From NCBI RefSeq assembly GCF_000308615.1, contig NZ_BAGB01000047.1, positions 62,001 through 126,000 on the forward strand: a DNA stretch of 64,000 bases. Direction: 5' to 3'. The position numbers and the translations under genes are program-made. Within the stretch, counting starts at the first letter, position 1, and the number at the start of each line of letters is the position of its first letter. Below, piece after piece: positions 7,386 to 15,211 of this stretch. The DNA is from Nocardia jiangxiensis NBRC 101359. GTDB lineage: Bacteria; Actinomycetota; Actinomycetes; Mycobacteriales; Mycobacteriaceae. The notes under the pieces are model-generated. The model saw nothing but the letters and a program-made list of their open reading frames with translations, had not been told where the DNA came from and ran no database searches.

Positions 7386-8438
7386 TCAGTCGAAGGTGAC
7401 CACGACCTTCTCCGCCGCGCCCGGTGTGAGGGTCAGCTCGAAGGCGCGCTCCACCGTGTCGAACGGGATGCGGTGGCTGATCAGCTTCGCGAATCGTTCG
7501 GCGTGCTCGGCGATTTCGGGCGTCACCTCGAAGATCTCGGTCGGGTAGCCCTGCGAGGCGACGATGGTCATCTCGCTGCGCAGCATGGCGCCGATATCGA
7601 TCGGCGCGGGCTTGCTGTGCACGGCGACCATCACCAGTTTCGCGCCCCACTTACCGGTCCGCAGGGCGGTGTTCACCACGACGGCCGCGCCCGCGGCATC
7701 GATGTAGATATCGGTGCCGGGGCGCGGCTGGCCGAGTGCGTTACGGCCCGTACCGTGCAGTTCCAGTAGCCGCGCGGGCACATCCTCTCGCGAGGAGTCG
7801 ATGACGGCGTCCGCGCCCACCGCCAGCGCGGTCTCCAGCCGCGAGGCGATCACATCGGCGACCGCGACGTGCTGCACACCGCGCAGTTTCAACCAGATCA
7901 CCGCGCCCAGACCGATCGGACCGGCACCGAAAACGATCACCTTGTCGCCGGGGCCCGCCTCCGACCGATTCACACAGTGCCGCGAGACGGCCATCGGCTC
8001 GTTCAGCGCGGCGACTCCGAACGGCACCGAATCTGGCAGTACCGCAACGCTTTTCCCGGCAACCGCATCCTGAATGAGCAGATATTCACTCATCCCGCCC
8101 AGCGCCCCGCCGCACCCGATGATGCCCGAGGGCGCGCCCTGCGGATTCACCACGACATGATCGCCGACCTTCAGATCCGTCACCTCCGCGCCGACCTCGA
8201 CGACCTCACCGGCGGGTTCGTGTCCCAGTGGCAGCGACCGCAGCCTGCCGTCGCCGAGCGGATTTCCGGCCGCGTCGATCGGGGTGCCGCCCATGTGCAG
8301 GAAGGTCGCGTCGGTTCCGCAGATACCGCAGGCCCGGATCCGCACGAGCGCGTCGGCGGGACCGGGCACCGGCCGTTCGACCTCGACCACCTCGATCCGG
8401 TCCACGGCACCGGTTCGAACGAGCTTCATCGACGACAT
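7386..8438 (-). CDS. Zinc-dependent medium-chain alcohol dehydrogenase
   Basis: This is a 350-residue MDR-family dehydrogenase. The catalytic zinc site is seen as CGICGTD near residue 38 and LGHEPAGE near residue 72, and the cofactor loop is GAGPIGLGA near residue 172. The four-cysteine structural-zinc lobe is not evident, as the region reads NPQGAPSGIIGCGGALGG with a single Cys. It could act as a secondary alcohol or diol dehydrogenase in the same pathway as the adjacent SDR. The ATG at 8438 is preceded by GGACATG-type context rather than a strong ribosome binding site. A near-perfect 28-base palindrome lies about 80 bases upstream. Confidence 0.87.
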   Translation of the reverse strand: MSSMKLVRTGAVDRIEVVEVERPVPGPADALVRIRACGICGTDATFLHMGGTPIDAAGNPLGDGRLRSLPLGHEPAGEVVEVGAEVTDLKVGDHVVVNPQGAPSGIIGCGGALGGMSEYLLIQDAVAGKSVAVLPDSVPFGVAALNEPMAVSRHCVNRSEAGPGDKVIVFGAGPIGLGAVIWLKLRGVQHVAVADVIASRLETALAVGADAVIDSSREDVPARLLELHGTGRNALGQPRPGTDIYIDAAGAAVVVNTALRTGKWGAKLVMVAVHSKPAPIDIGAMLRSEMTIVASQGYPTEIFEVTPEIAEHAERFAKLISHRIPFDTVERAFELTLTPGAAEKVVVTFD

Positions 8439-8520
8439 GTCCTGCCCACTTTCTCCAGCGGATTACCGCTTCCTACGATCCCGCTCCGCGCCCTCGGCAA
8501 CGAGAGAGCACAGTCCCGGC

Positions 8521-8548
8521 CCGATGGTGTAGCCCGCTACACCATCGG
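8521..8548. promoter_or_regulatory. 28-base palindrome, likely operator of the MDR gene
   Basis: CCGATGGTGTAGC, two bases, then GCTACACCATCGG form a perfect 13-base inverted repeat. It lies upstream of the MDR gene rather than downstream of any gene and lacks a T-tract, so an operator is likelier than a terminator. Confidence 0.55.
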
Positions 8549-8720
8549 CCGATACCAGGCATCAGGCGCGCCTCTCACGCGTGGCCGCGCAATCAGGCTA
8601 TCCGGCAGTTATCCTTCCCGATCGACGGAACGCGCGTCCCGGAGCACCCGGACCGGGCCGGCGATCTCACTCGATACCGGAGTCTCGACAGTGCGGTCCA
8701 GCACGACACGGACCGGTGGA

Positions 8721-9075
8721 TCGGACAGTCCCATCGCCGAGCACGGACCAGGGAAGCACCAGCCGACCCCCACGGCGAAGAGATCGTCGCCGATGCGCAC
8801 ACCCGGACCGCGCACCGGTCCAGCATGACAGCGCAGAGTGCACGCCTCGGCTAGGGTGCGGAGGCCGACCGCACATATCCAGGCGAGCAACCGAATCGGG
8901 CAGTTCCATCGCCGAGTACGGGCCAGGCAAGCACCGGCTGACCCCACGACGAAGAGATCGTCGCCGATGCTTACACCCGGACCGTGCGCCGGTTCAGCAT
9001 GACCGCGCACGGTGCGCGCCTCGGCTAAGGTGCGGAGGCCGACCGCTCGTCTATCCGGGCGAGCCACCGAATCGG
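8721..9075. repeat. Tandem duplication of about 174 bases, two diverged copies
   Basis: The stretch starting ATCGGACAGT at 8721 recurs starting ATCGGGCAGT at 8895, and a short third start occurs at 9070. Long identical runs such as GAAGAGATCGTCGCCGATG and GTGCGGAGGCCGACCG confirm the match, with many scattered substitutions. No credible gene is seen here. The 8439-9180 gap holds only this array and the palindrome at 8521. Confidence 0.85.
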
Positions 9076-9180
9076 GTCCCACCCGGCCGTCGTGTCCGCA
9101 CCGGCGTCACAGCGCACCGCGATCGGCCACACCCCCCGACCCGCCTCGGCGCATCGAGCTCCCACCGAACGAGGTCCACA

Positions 9181-10101
9181 GTGCAACTCAACCTGACGAT
9201 TCCCAACAACCACCGGGTCACGACGCTGCTGCAACCCTGGCAGGACAGCGTCGGCGGCGCCGAGATCGGGCGGATCGCGGCGCTGGCCGACCGGCTCGGC
9301 TTCGGCCGCCTGAGTGTGGGTGAGCACTTCGCGGTGCCCAGGGAGCATGTGGCCGCATCCGGAGCGCACTACATGCACGCCACCACCGCGCTGGCCTACC
9401 TCGCCGGGCACACCGAGCGAATTCGCTTGGCCGCCAACGTCAGTGTGATTGCACTTCAGCATCCGATCGTGCAGGCCAAGCAGTGGGCCACGCTGGACTG
9501 GCTGGGCGGCGGACGCGCCGACCTGATCGTCGGGGCCGGGTGGATGCGCGCGGAATTCGATGCACTCGGCGTGGATTTCCACACCCGAGGCCGTCGCCTG
9601 GACGAGTACATCGAGGCCATGCGGGAGATCTGGTCGAGCGAATTCACAAGCCACCGAGGCGAATTCGTCGAGTTCGACGATATCGCGGCGGAACCGAAGC
9701 CGATCGGCGGTCACAGCGTCGGCCTCTGGTTCGCCGGTGACGTACCGCAGACCTTCCGCCGCGTGGCCGAGTGGGGCGTGGGCTGGTCGCCGTATCTGAC
9801 TCCGCCGGAACGGATCTCCGAGGGCATCGACCGGATCAAATCCCATCCCGAATATCGCGGGCAGACCGTCGATGTGTTCTTCAACCTCGCCAATCTCCGG
9901 CTCGGTCAAGCGCACAGCAGCCGGGCCGACGATCACGACTTCGACACCTGGAACGTGCAGAAACTCCTCGATCAGATCGGTTGGGTGCAGAGCCTGGGCG
10001 TCACCGAGGTCGCACCGCCGCTACCGAAGCTGGACAGCCTCGAGCACTATGTCGAACGTCTGCACTGGCTGGCCGAGGAGATCATGCCCCGGCTGGAATG
10101 A
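9181..10101 (+). CDS. LLM-class (F420/FMN) oxidoreductase
   Basis: This is a 306-residue luciferase-like TIM-barrel oxidoreductase starting at GTG 9181. Family features are the N-terminal substrate strand, the RLGFGRLSVGEH segment near residue 40, IRLAANVSVIALQHPI near residue 82, and GRADLIVGAGWMRAEFDALG near residues 110-130. This subgroup in Nocardia and mycobacteria commonly uses F420, but FMN use cannot be excluded. It stands alone downstream of a repeat-rich gap. It may oxidise a ketone or alcohol intermediate of the pathway. The substrate is unknown. Confidence 0.85.
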   Translation: MQLNLTIPNNHRVTTLLQPWQDSVGGAEIGRIAALADRLGFGRLSVGEHFAVPREHVAASGAHYMHATTALAYLAGHTERIRLAANVSVIALQHPIVQAKQWATLDWLGGGRADLIVGAGWMRAEFDALGVDFHTRGRRLDEYIEAMREIWSSEFTSHRGEFVEFDDIAAEPKPIGGHSVGLWFAGDVPQTFRRVAEWGVGWSPYLTPPERISEGIDRIKSHPEYRGQTVDVFFNLANLRLGQAHSSRADDHDFDTWNVQKLLDQIGWVQSLGVTEVAPPLPKLDSLEHYVERLHWLAEEIMPRLE

Positions 10102-10138
10102 GAAAACACCCGCGCGATCCCGGCGCGCCGCGGGCTCA

Positions 10139-10153
10139 TCTCACTGAGCGGAA
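10139..10153. promoter_or_regulatory. Weak IclR-type box before the kinase gene
   Basis: TCTCACTGAGCGGAA matches the TTCCGCTSAGCGGAA palindrome at 12 of 15 positions, about 95 bases upstream of the kinase-like gene. Confidence 0.3.
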
Positions 10154-10247
10154 GACGCCGATCAGCAAATCCCCCGCGCACATACGCTCCGGGTCCGGCG
10201 ATCAGTGCTCGGCTGCGATCGCCACGTTCGTACGAGAGGGTCCCGCG

Positions 10248-12683
10248 GTGTGGAGATTCACCTTCGGAATCCGCGCCCGGATTCTGATGATCGCACTGAT
10301 TCCGAGTATCGCGCTGACCGCGGTCGGTGTCGGCGAGGCGGTGACGCTGATCCGGGATGCCCAGCACGCCAAGCACTATGCGCAATCGCTGTCCAGTACG
10401 ACCGGTTCGAATATCGCCGTGAACAAGGCTCTGGATCAGGAGCGATTGCTCTCGGCCTGGCAGCTGAGCGCCCCCGATCCCGATCCCCGCGCATTGGCCA
10501 CGACCCGGGCCGGGGTCGACGAGATCGTGCGGGGATTCTCCTCGACCCTGCAGGACGCGCGGGGGGCCGGTGCCGGGATGAACGCCGAGATCGGCAATTT
10601 CTCGAATGCGTTCCGGGAACTGCCCGATATCCGCGCACAGGTCGACAGCGGCACGATCCCGGTGGCGAAGGTCTACGAATTCTTCTCGAATATGCTCGGC
10701 GGCACCGACCGTCGCGCGGAACAGATCCTCGCGGATCGCTCGCCCGATGCCGCCAGCGCGATCCGGCTCCAGGGGCCGCTGCGGCTGTACCGGCTGAGCG
10801 AGGCGATGTCCGGCGGCAGCGCCCTGCTCGCCGCGCCGGTCAACGGGCACGAACTTCCGCCGCAGCTGATGACCGAACTGCGTGATCTCGTCGGCTACTA
10901 CCGGCTGGAATTCGCCAAACTGGCCGCAAGTGGGGATGTCGATCCGCAGCGGGCATCGGTGATCACCAACGGCCCGGCCTGGAAAACCGTTACGGCCGTG
11001 GAGGATGCGGTCCTGGACTCGCCGGCGAAATCCGGTGCGGCGCCGAAGTTGCCGGCGACGCCGCTGCAATGGCGCAATGCCGCGACCGAGGTCGACAGCC
11101 GGCTCCTGGATCTGTTCGAGGCCGAATATCATGCGGGAGAACAGAGCCTGGCCACCAAGGCCGGACAGACCGAACGGAACGGCTTTCTGACCGGCGGCGC
11201 GCTGCTGGCACTCACCCTGCTGGTCTTCCTCGGCTCGCTCGCGCTGGCCAACCGGCTGATCCGTAGATTGCAGCGACTGCGCAGGCGGATGCTCCGGCTC
11301 GCCGACCACGACCTGCCCGAGATCATGCGCAAGCTCCGCAACGGCGAAACCGTTGATCTCGCAACGGCTTCCGCCCGTCTGGATTTCGGCCGGGACGAGG
11401 TCGGCCAGGTGGCGGAGGCATTCGATCGGGCGCACAACGCGGCCGTGGATGCCGCGATCACCGAGGCCCGCACCCGCGAGGGCGTGCGGGCGGTATTCCT
11501 CAATATCGCGCATCGCTTCCAGCTGGTGGTGCACAAGCAGCTCAGCGTGCTCGATGATGCCGAGGCACATCAGGAAGACCCGGCGCTGCTGGACACCTTC
11601 TTCCGGCTCGACCACCTGGCGACCCGGGCTCGCCGCAATGCCGAGAATCTCATCATTCTGGGCGGCGGGCGACCGGCGCGGCAGTGGCGGCAGCCGGTCC
11701 AGCTGACCGATGTGGTCCGCAGTGCGGTCAGTGAAACCATCGACTACCAGCGGGTGCGCGCCCGCAGGCTGCCGGGGGTGCTGCTGGTCGGCGGCGTCGT
11801 GGCGGACCTGATCCATCTGCTCGCCGAACTGATGGACAATGCCACCTCGTTCTCTCCCCCGCACGCACAGGTGGAGCTGACCGGCACGATGGTCGAGCGG
11901 GGGCTGGTGCTGCGGGTCAGTGATCAGGGCATCGGTATGAGCGCCGAGGATCTGGCCCGATTCAACGAGATGCTCACCGAGCCACCGGATTTCAGCCTGA
12001 CGGAGCTTGTGGAGGACTCCCGGCTGGGGCTGTTCGTCGTCGCCCGGCTGGCGGCGCGCAACGACATCTCGGTGCGGCTGCGCGAATCCGACTACGGCGG
12101 TATCGGGGCGATAGTACTGGTTCCCTCGGCACTGCTCGTCGCGAATCCGGCGCCTCCCGAGCCGCCGAGCGGACGTCACGCCGGCCGCGCCGCGCCCGCT
12201 TCGATCACTGAAGTTAGTGCAGCACAACATGTTCGAATGAACGGCGCGGCGACCGCGATTCTGGCGGCACCCCGACCGCCCGCCGAACAGGATCTGCCGA
12301 AATCGCTACCCGCGGAGGTGAACGGCCCGCCGTCACCCGCACCCGCACCCGCACCCGCACCCGCACCCGCACCCGCACCCGCACCCGCACCCGCACCCGC
12401 ACCCGCACCCGCACCCGCACCCGCACCGACGAGTCTGCGGCCTCCGCTGCCGCGCCGGCGACGAAAGGCCAGCCTCGCGCCGCAGTTGGCGCACGACATC
12501 GAAAAGGACACCGGCACAACGGAGTCCGATCCTTCCCAACGGCCCCGGACGGCCGAGAATGCCCGCGCACTGATGTCCGCGATCGAGAACGGGACCCGTC
12601 AGGGCCGCCGGGCCCGCCCGGATTCCCAGGACCCGGGCACGATATCCGCCGATTCACCGGCCGATGAACCAGGAGAACTATGA
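10248..12683 (+). CDS. CvnA-like nitrate-sensor-type histidine kinase with (AP)n tail
   Basis: This is an 811-residue membrane sensor kinase starting at GTG 10248, with GAGAGGG seven bases upstream. Two transmembrane segments (near residues 10-30 and 310-335) flank an extracellular nitrate/nitrite-sensor-type domain. A HAMP-like segment, the dimerisation helix containing FFRLDHLATRARR, and an ATPase with N box (LAELMDNATSFSPP), G1 (DQGIGMS) and G2 (LGLFVVARLAARN) follow. The C-terminal tail is disordered and holds an Ala-Pro repeat from fifteen CACCCG units. The architecture matches CvnA of actinobacterial conservons. Its stop overlaps the next start as ATGA, and the next gene is CvnB-like. 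The usual CvnC and CvnD genes are absent. Confidence 0.85.
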   Translation: MWRFTFGIRARILMIALIPSIALTAVGVGEAVTLIRDAQHAKHYAQSLSSTTGSNIAVNKALDQERLLSAWQLSAPDPDPRALATTRAGVDEIVRGFSSTLQDARGAGAGMNAEIGNFSNAFRELPDIRAQVDSGTIPVAKVYEFFSNMLGGTDRRAEQILADRSPDAASAIRLQGPLRLYRLSEAMSGGSALLAAPVNGHELPPQLMTELRDLVGYYRLEFAKLAASGDVDPQRASVITNGPAWKTVTAVEDAVLDSPAKSGAAPKLPATPLQWRNAATEVDSRLLDLFEAEYHAGEQSLATKAGQTERNGFLTGGALLALTLLVFLGSLALANRLIRRLQRLRRRMLRLADHDLPEIMRKLRNGETVDLATASARLDFGRDEVGQVAEAFDRAHNAAVDAAITEARTREGVRAVFLNIAHRFQLVVHKQLSVLDDAEAHQEDPALLDTFFRLDHLATRARRNAENLIILGGGRPARQWRQPVQLTDVVRSAVSETIDYQRVRARRLPGVLLVGGVVADLIHLLAELMDNATSFSPPHAQVELTGTMVERGLVLRVSDQGIGMSAEDLARFNEMLTEPPDFSLTELVEDSRLGLFVVARLAARNDISVRLRESDYGGIGAIVLVPSALLVANPAPPEPPSGRHAGRAAPASITEVSAAQHVRMNGAATAILAAPRPPAEQDLPKSLPAEVNGPPSPAPAPAPAPAPAPAPAPAPAPAPAPAPAPAPTSLRPPLPRRRRKASLAPQLAHDIEKDTGTTESDPSQRPRTAENARALMSAIENGTRQGRRARPDSQDPGTISADSPADEPGEL
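12334..12423 (+). repeat. Hexanucleotide tandem repeat (CACCCG)x15
   Basis: Fifteen uninterrupted CACCCG units lie in frame inside the kinase gene and encode an alternating Ala-Pro stretch. Copy number changes would preserve the frame and alter only the linker length. Confidence 0.95.
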
Positions 12684-13078
12684 CGACCTCTGCCCACGCC
12701 GGTGATCTCGGCTGGCTGCTCGACGATCTCGCCGAACGCCTCACCGGCGTCCGATTCGCGGTGGTGCACTCCACCGACGGCCTGTCGCTGGGCCACACCC
12801 AGGGCATGAGCCGCGAGGATGCCGAACACCTCGCCGCCCTGTCGGCCGCCCTGTACGGCCTGGCCTGCACCGCGGGAGCCCGTTTCGAGGGCGGCGGCGT
12901 CCGGCAGGCCGTCATCGAACTCGACCAGGCCGTGCTGTTCGTGACCGAGGCCGGCCGCAACACCTGCCTGGCACTGCAAGCCGACCAGGACGCCAACTTC
13001 GGCATGGTCGCCTACGAAATGAACCTCACTGTCCAACGCATCGGCGGCCTGATGAGCACCGACACCCGCAACATGTAG
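12680..13078 (+). CDS. Roadblock/LC7 domain protein (CvnB-like)
   Basis: This 132-residue roadblock/LC7 protein is translationally coupled (ATGA) to the kinase. It begins with the typical DLGWLLDDLAERLTGVRFAV helix and continues with STDGLSLG and the GGGVRQAVIELDQAVLFVTEAG strands. In conservons this protein bridges the kinase and a small Ras-like GTPase. Here a strong hairpin follows immediately and no DUF742 or GTPase gene is present, so the conservon is partial. Its partners may lie elsewhere in the genome. Confidence 0.9.
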   Translation: MTTSAHAGDLGWLLDDLAERLTGVRFAVVHSTDGLSLGHTQGMSREDAEHLAALSAALYGLACTAGARFEGGGVRQAVIELDQAVLFVTEAGRNTCLALQADQDANFGMVAYEMNLTVQRIGGLMSTDTRNM

Positions 13079-13086
13079 CCGCGGCC

Positions 13087-13123
13087 GCAAGCGGGGGGGC
13101 GACGAGCGTCGGCCCCCGCTTGC
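13087..13123. terminator. Terminator after the kinase/roadblock operon
   Basis: GCAAGCGGGGG pairs with CCCCCGCTTGC around an inner CGAC/GTCG stem, nine bases after the roadblock stop codon. Confidence 0.7.
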
Positions 13124-13130
13124 GCCCCGG

Positions 13131-13300
13131 GGGTCACTCCACCGTGATGGCCCGCTCCGGGCAGGCTGGCCCGCCCATGCAGGCCCCTTCCCCGAACTGT
13201 GCGGGATCTCCTCGCACGGCAGGGCATAGCCACAGTCGTTGGGGCTCGATCCCCAGCACACCCGGCGACGTGCGCATGCGGTCCGACGCATCGGCCCTCG
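13131..13300 (-). pseudogene. Decayed partial duplicate of the adjacent ferredoxin gene
   Basis: On the minus strand this stretch ends exactly like the intact ferredoxin, with codons for ACPERAITVE and a stop; 33 bases are identical to 13319-13351. Further 5' it matches at a lower level, with recognisable GYALP and CW motifs, but the frame is broken. The offset between copies is 186 bases. It is a tandem 3'-end duplication that has decayed. Confidence 0.75.
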
Positions 13301-13316
13301 CAGCGCCCGGCCGGGA

Positions 13317-13505
13317 TCACTCCACCGTGATGGCCCGCTCCGGGCAGGCCAGTGCGCCTGCGCGGGCCCCCTCTTCGAGCCCGGCCGGGACCTGCCCCTC
13401 GAGCGGCAGGGCGTAGCCGCTGTCATCGAGGTCGAATACGTCCGGTGTGGTCGCCCAGCAGCGGGCGTGACCGGAGCATTTCGTGGTGTCGATGGTGATC
13501 TTCAT
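13317..13505 (-). CDS. 3Fe-4S ferredoxin of the P450-partner type
   Basis: This 62-residue ferredoxin carries the pattern CSGHARC near residues 10-16 and ACPE near the C-terminus. This is the C-x2-H-x2-C...C-P arrangement of actinobacterial ferredoxins that bind a 3Fe-4S cluster and donate electrons to cytochromes P450. No P450 or ferredoxin reductase gene is present in the window, so its partner must be elsewhere or missing. It lies downstream of an amidohydrolase and a small helical protein on the same strand. A decayed duplicate of its 3' half follows it. Confidence 0.92.
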   Translation of the reverse strand: MKITIDTTKCSGHARCWATTPDVFDLDDSGYALPLEGQVPAGLEEGARAGALACPERAITVE

Positions 13506-13566
13506 GGGGCAGAACCGTTCTCGAAATGGGGGTGGGGCACGGATTCGTCCGGAGATGCAACTCCGA

Positions 13567-13782
13567 TCAGGGGTCCTGTAGCGCTTCGACCGTCTCGATC
13601 AGCGCCCGCAGCCGCGTTTCCAGCAGATCGCGTTCGGCCCGATCTGCCTGTCCCGCACCGAGTTCGGCCAGGCGCGTCTCGGTCTCGGCGATCTCCGCAC
13701 GCAGGCGGCCCGAGGCCTCCTCGCGGGTCAGCAGGTCCAGGTCGGTCCAGTCGGATCGTTCCGACTCCGGCCGGCGGCTCAT
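13567..13782 (-). CDS. Small charged helical protein, function unknown
   Basis: This 71-residue protein is rich in Glu, Arg, Leu and Ala, with a predicted helical heptad-like stretch from about residue 18 to 66 (EEASGRLRAEIAETETRLAE and onward). Its ATG overlaps the stop of the upstream amidohydrolase as ATGA, so it is translationally coupled and probably real. No cysteine, signal peptide or membrane segment is seen. A short coiled-coil accessory or stabilising subunit is possible. I do not recognise the family. Confidence 0.65.
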   Translation of the reverse strand: MSRRPESERSDWTDLDLLTREEASGRLRAEIAETETRLAELGAGQADRAERDLLETRLRALIETVEALQDP

Positions 13783-14924
13783 GCGGGGAGATTGTAGAGG
13801 CGGCGGGTGTTCAGCTCGACGATCTTGTGCACCTCGTCGTCGGGCACGTCGGCCAGGACCTCCGCGGCGTAGGCGCGGCTCTTGGGCCAGTACGAGTCCG
13901 AGTGCGGGTAGTCGCACTCCCAGGTGATCTTGTCGACGCCGATGTGGTGCCGCACCTCGACGCCGAACCGGTCATCGATGAAGCAACCGTGGAAGTGCTT
14001 GTGGAACAGCTCCGACGGCCGCGCCTCCTGATTGACGTTCTGGTAGAAGCGATGCCGCTCCCAGGTCCCGTCGATGCGCTCGAGCAGATACGGCATCCAG
14101 CCGATGCCGCCCTCGGACAACCCGACCTTCAGCTTCGGGTGGCGGTAGAACACCGGGGAGTACAGCAGGTCGGCGGTCGCGAACATGGAGTTGCAGCCGA
14201 ACAGCGAGATGGTCACCGCGAACGGCGCTTCCGGGGAGGTCTTGGGCGGCTGACCCGAGGTGCCGAAGTGCAGGCAGATCGGCAGATCGGCGTCCTCGGC
14301 CGCGGAGAAGACCGGATCCCAGTGATCGGTGTGGAACGAGGGCAGGCCCAGCGGCGACGGATTCTCCGGGAACGAGATCGCCTTCGCGCCCTTGGCCGCG
14401 GTCCGCTGGATCTCGGCCACACAAGCCGGAACGTCCCACAGCGGCAAGATGATCAGCGGAATCAACCGGCCCGGTCCGGCCGCGCACCACTCGTCCAGCA
14501 CGAAGTCGTTCCAGGCCGCCACGCACAGCCGGGCCAGCTCACGATCCTGGCCCTCGAGGAATATCGTGCCCGCGAACCGCGGGAACGACGGGAAGCACAG
14601 CGCGCCCCACACCCCATCCAGGTCCATATCGCGCAACCGCGCCTTCGGGTCGTAGCAGCCCGGAATCATCTCATCGTAGCGCGTGGGCTCCAGGCCGAAC
14701 TCCTCGGGCGACTTGCCCGCCACCGCATTCAGGCCGATGTACGGATAGATCCGGCCCTCGTAGGTCCACACCTCCGCCGGGGCCTGCCCCTCCCCTCGGT
14801 CCTGCTCCACGATCCGCGGCCCGGCCTCCCGATACTTCGCCGGCAGACGATCGGTCCAGAGTTTCGGCGGTTCGATCAGGTGATCGTCGGTCGACAGCAG
14901 CTTCATCCATGGCTGTAACGGCAT
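13779..14924 (-). CDS. Amidohydrolase-2 family metal-dependent hydrolase/decarboxylase
   Basis: This 381-residue TIM-barrel enzyme belongs to the amidohydrolase-2 (ACMSD-like) family. The metal motif STDDHLIEPP sits at residues 11-20 with D13 and H15. A central CLHFGTSG carries the next His ligand, and WECDYPHSDSYWP near residue 335 carries the catalytic Asp. Relatives decarboxylate or hydrolyse ring acids. It starts the operon with the 71-residue protein (ATGA overlap) and a ferredoxin gene further downstream. The divergent partner is a mycofactocin-coupled SDR. The substrate is not predictable. Confidence 0.87.
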   Translation of the reverse strand: MPLQPWMKLLSTDDHLIEPPKLWTDRLPAKYREAGPRIVEQDRGEGQAPAEVWTYEGRIYPYIGLNAVAGKSPEEFGLEPTRYDEMIPGCYDPKARLRDMDLDGVWGALCFPSFPRFAGTIFLEGQDRELARLCVAAWNDFVLDEWCAAGPGRLIPLIILPLWDVPACVAEIQRTAAKGAKAISFPENPSPLGLPSFHTDHWDPVFSAAEDADLPICLHFGTSGQPPKTSPEAPFAVTISLFGCNSMFATADLLYSPVFYRHPKLKVGLSEGGIGWMPYLLERIDGTWERHRFYQNVNQEARPSELFHKHFHGCFIDDRFGVEVRHHIGVDKITWECDYPHSDSYWPKSRAYAAEVLADVPDDEVHKIVELNTRRLYNLPA

Positions 14925-15057
14925 TGTCCTACTCCCTTGTCATGATCGCGGCACCACGGGTGACCGTCCCGGGAAACGGGTGACTGTGCCCGCGCGCCTC
15001 GCGCGCAACAGCCCGGATCCGGCTGCGCACTGAGCCACAGCGATCCCACTATCCCTA

Positions 15058-15070
15058 TTGAGGGTACTTC
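15058..15070 (+). promoter_or_regulatory. GAGT-type box in the divergent 14925-15211 promoter region
   Basis: TTGAGGGTACTTC is followed by an AT-rich TTTATATAT, in a divergent intergenic region otherwise without genes. Confidence 0.4.
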
Positions 15071-15211
15071 TTTATATATCGAACAGCAGTATAGTTGGCT
15101 AATCCCGCTACACAACCGCCCTATTAGGATATTAAGGCTACCTATTTAGCGGGAGGGTCGCTACGCTCGAGACTCGCGAGGCCGACTTCGGGCCGAGGGA
15201 AGGACATCAGG

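Noticed and set aside
10047..12230. A 727-codon minus-strand frame opposite the kinase gene
   Set aside because: The plus strand encodes a clear kinase with N and G boxes; the opposite frame has no motif and no start signal.
12334..12423. Regular short repeats resembling a CRISPR or REP array
   Set aside because: The units are contiguous six-base repeats in frame with a coding sequence and have no spacers.
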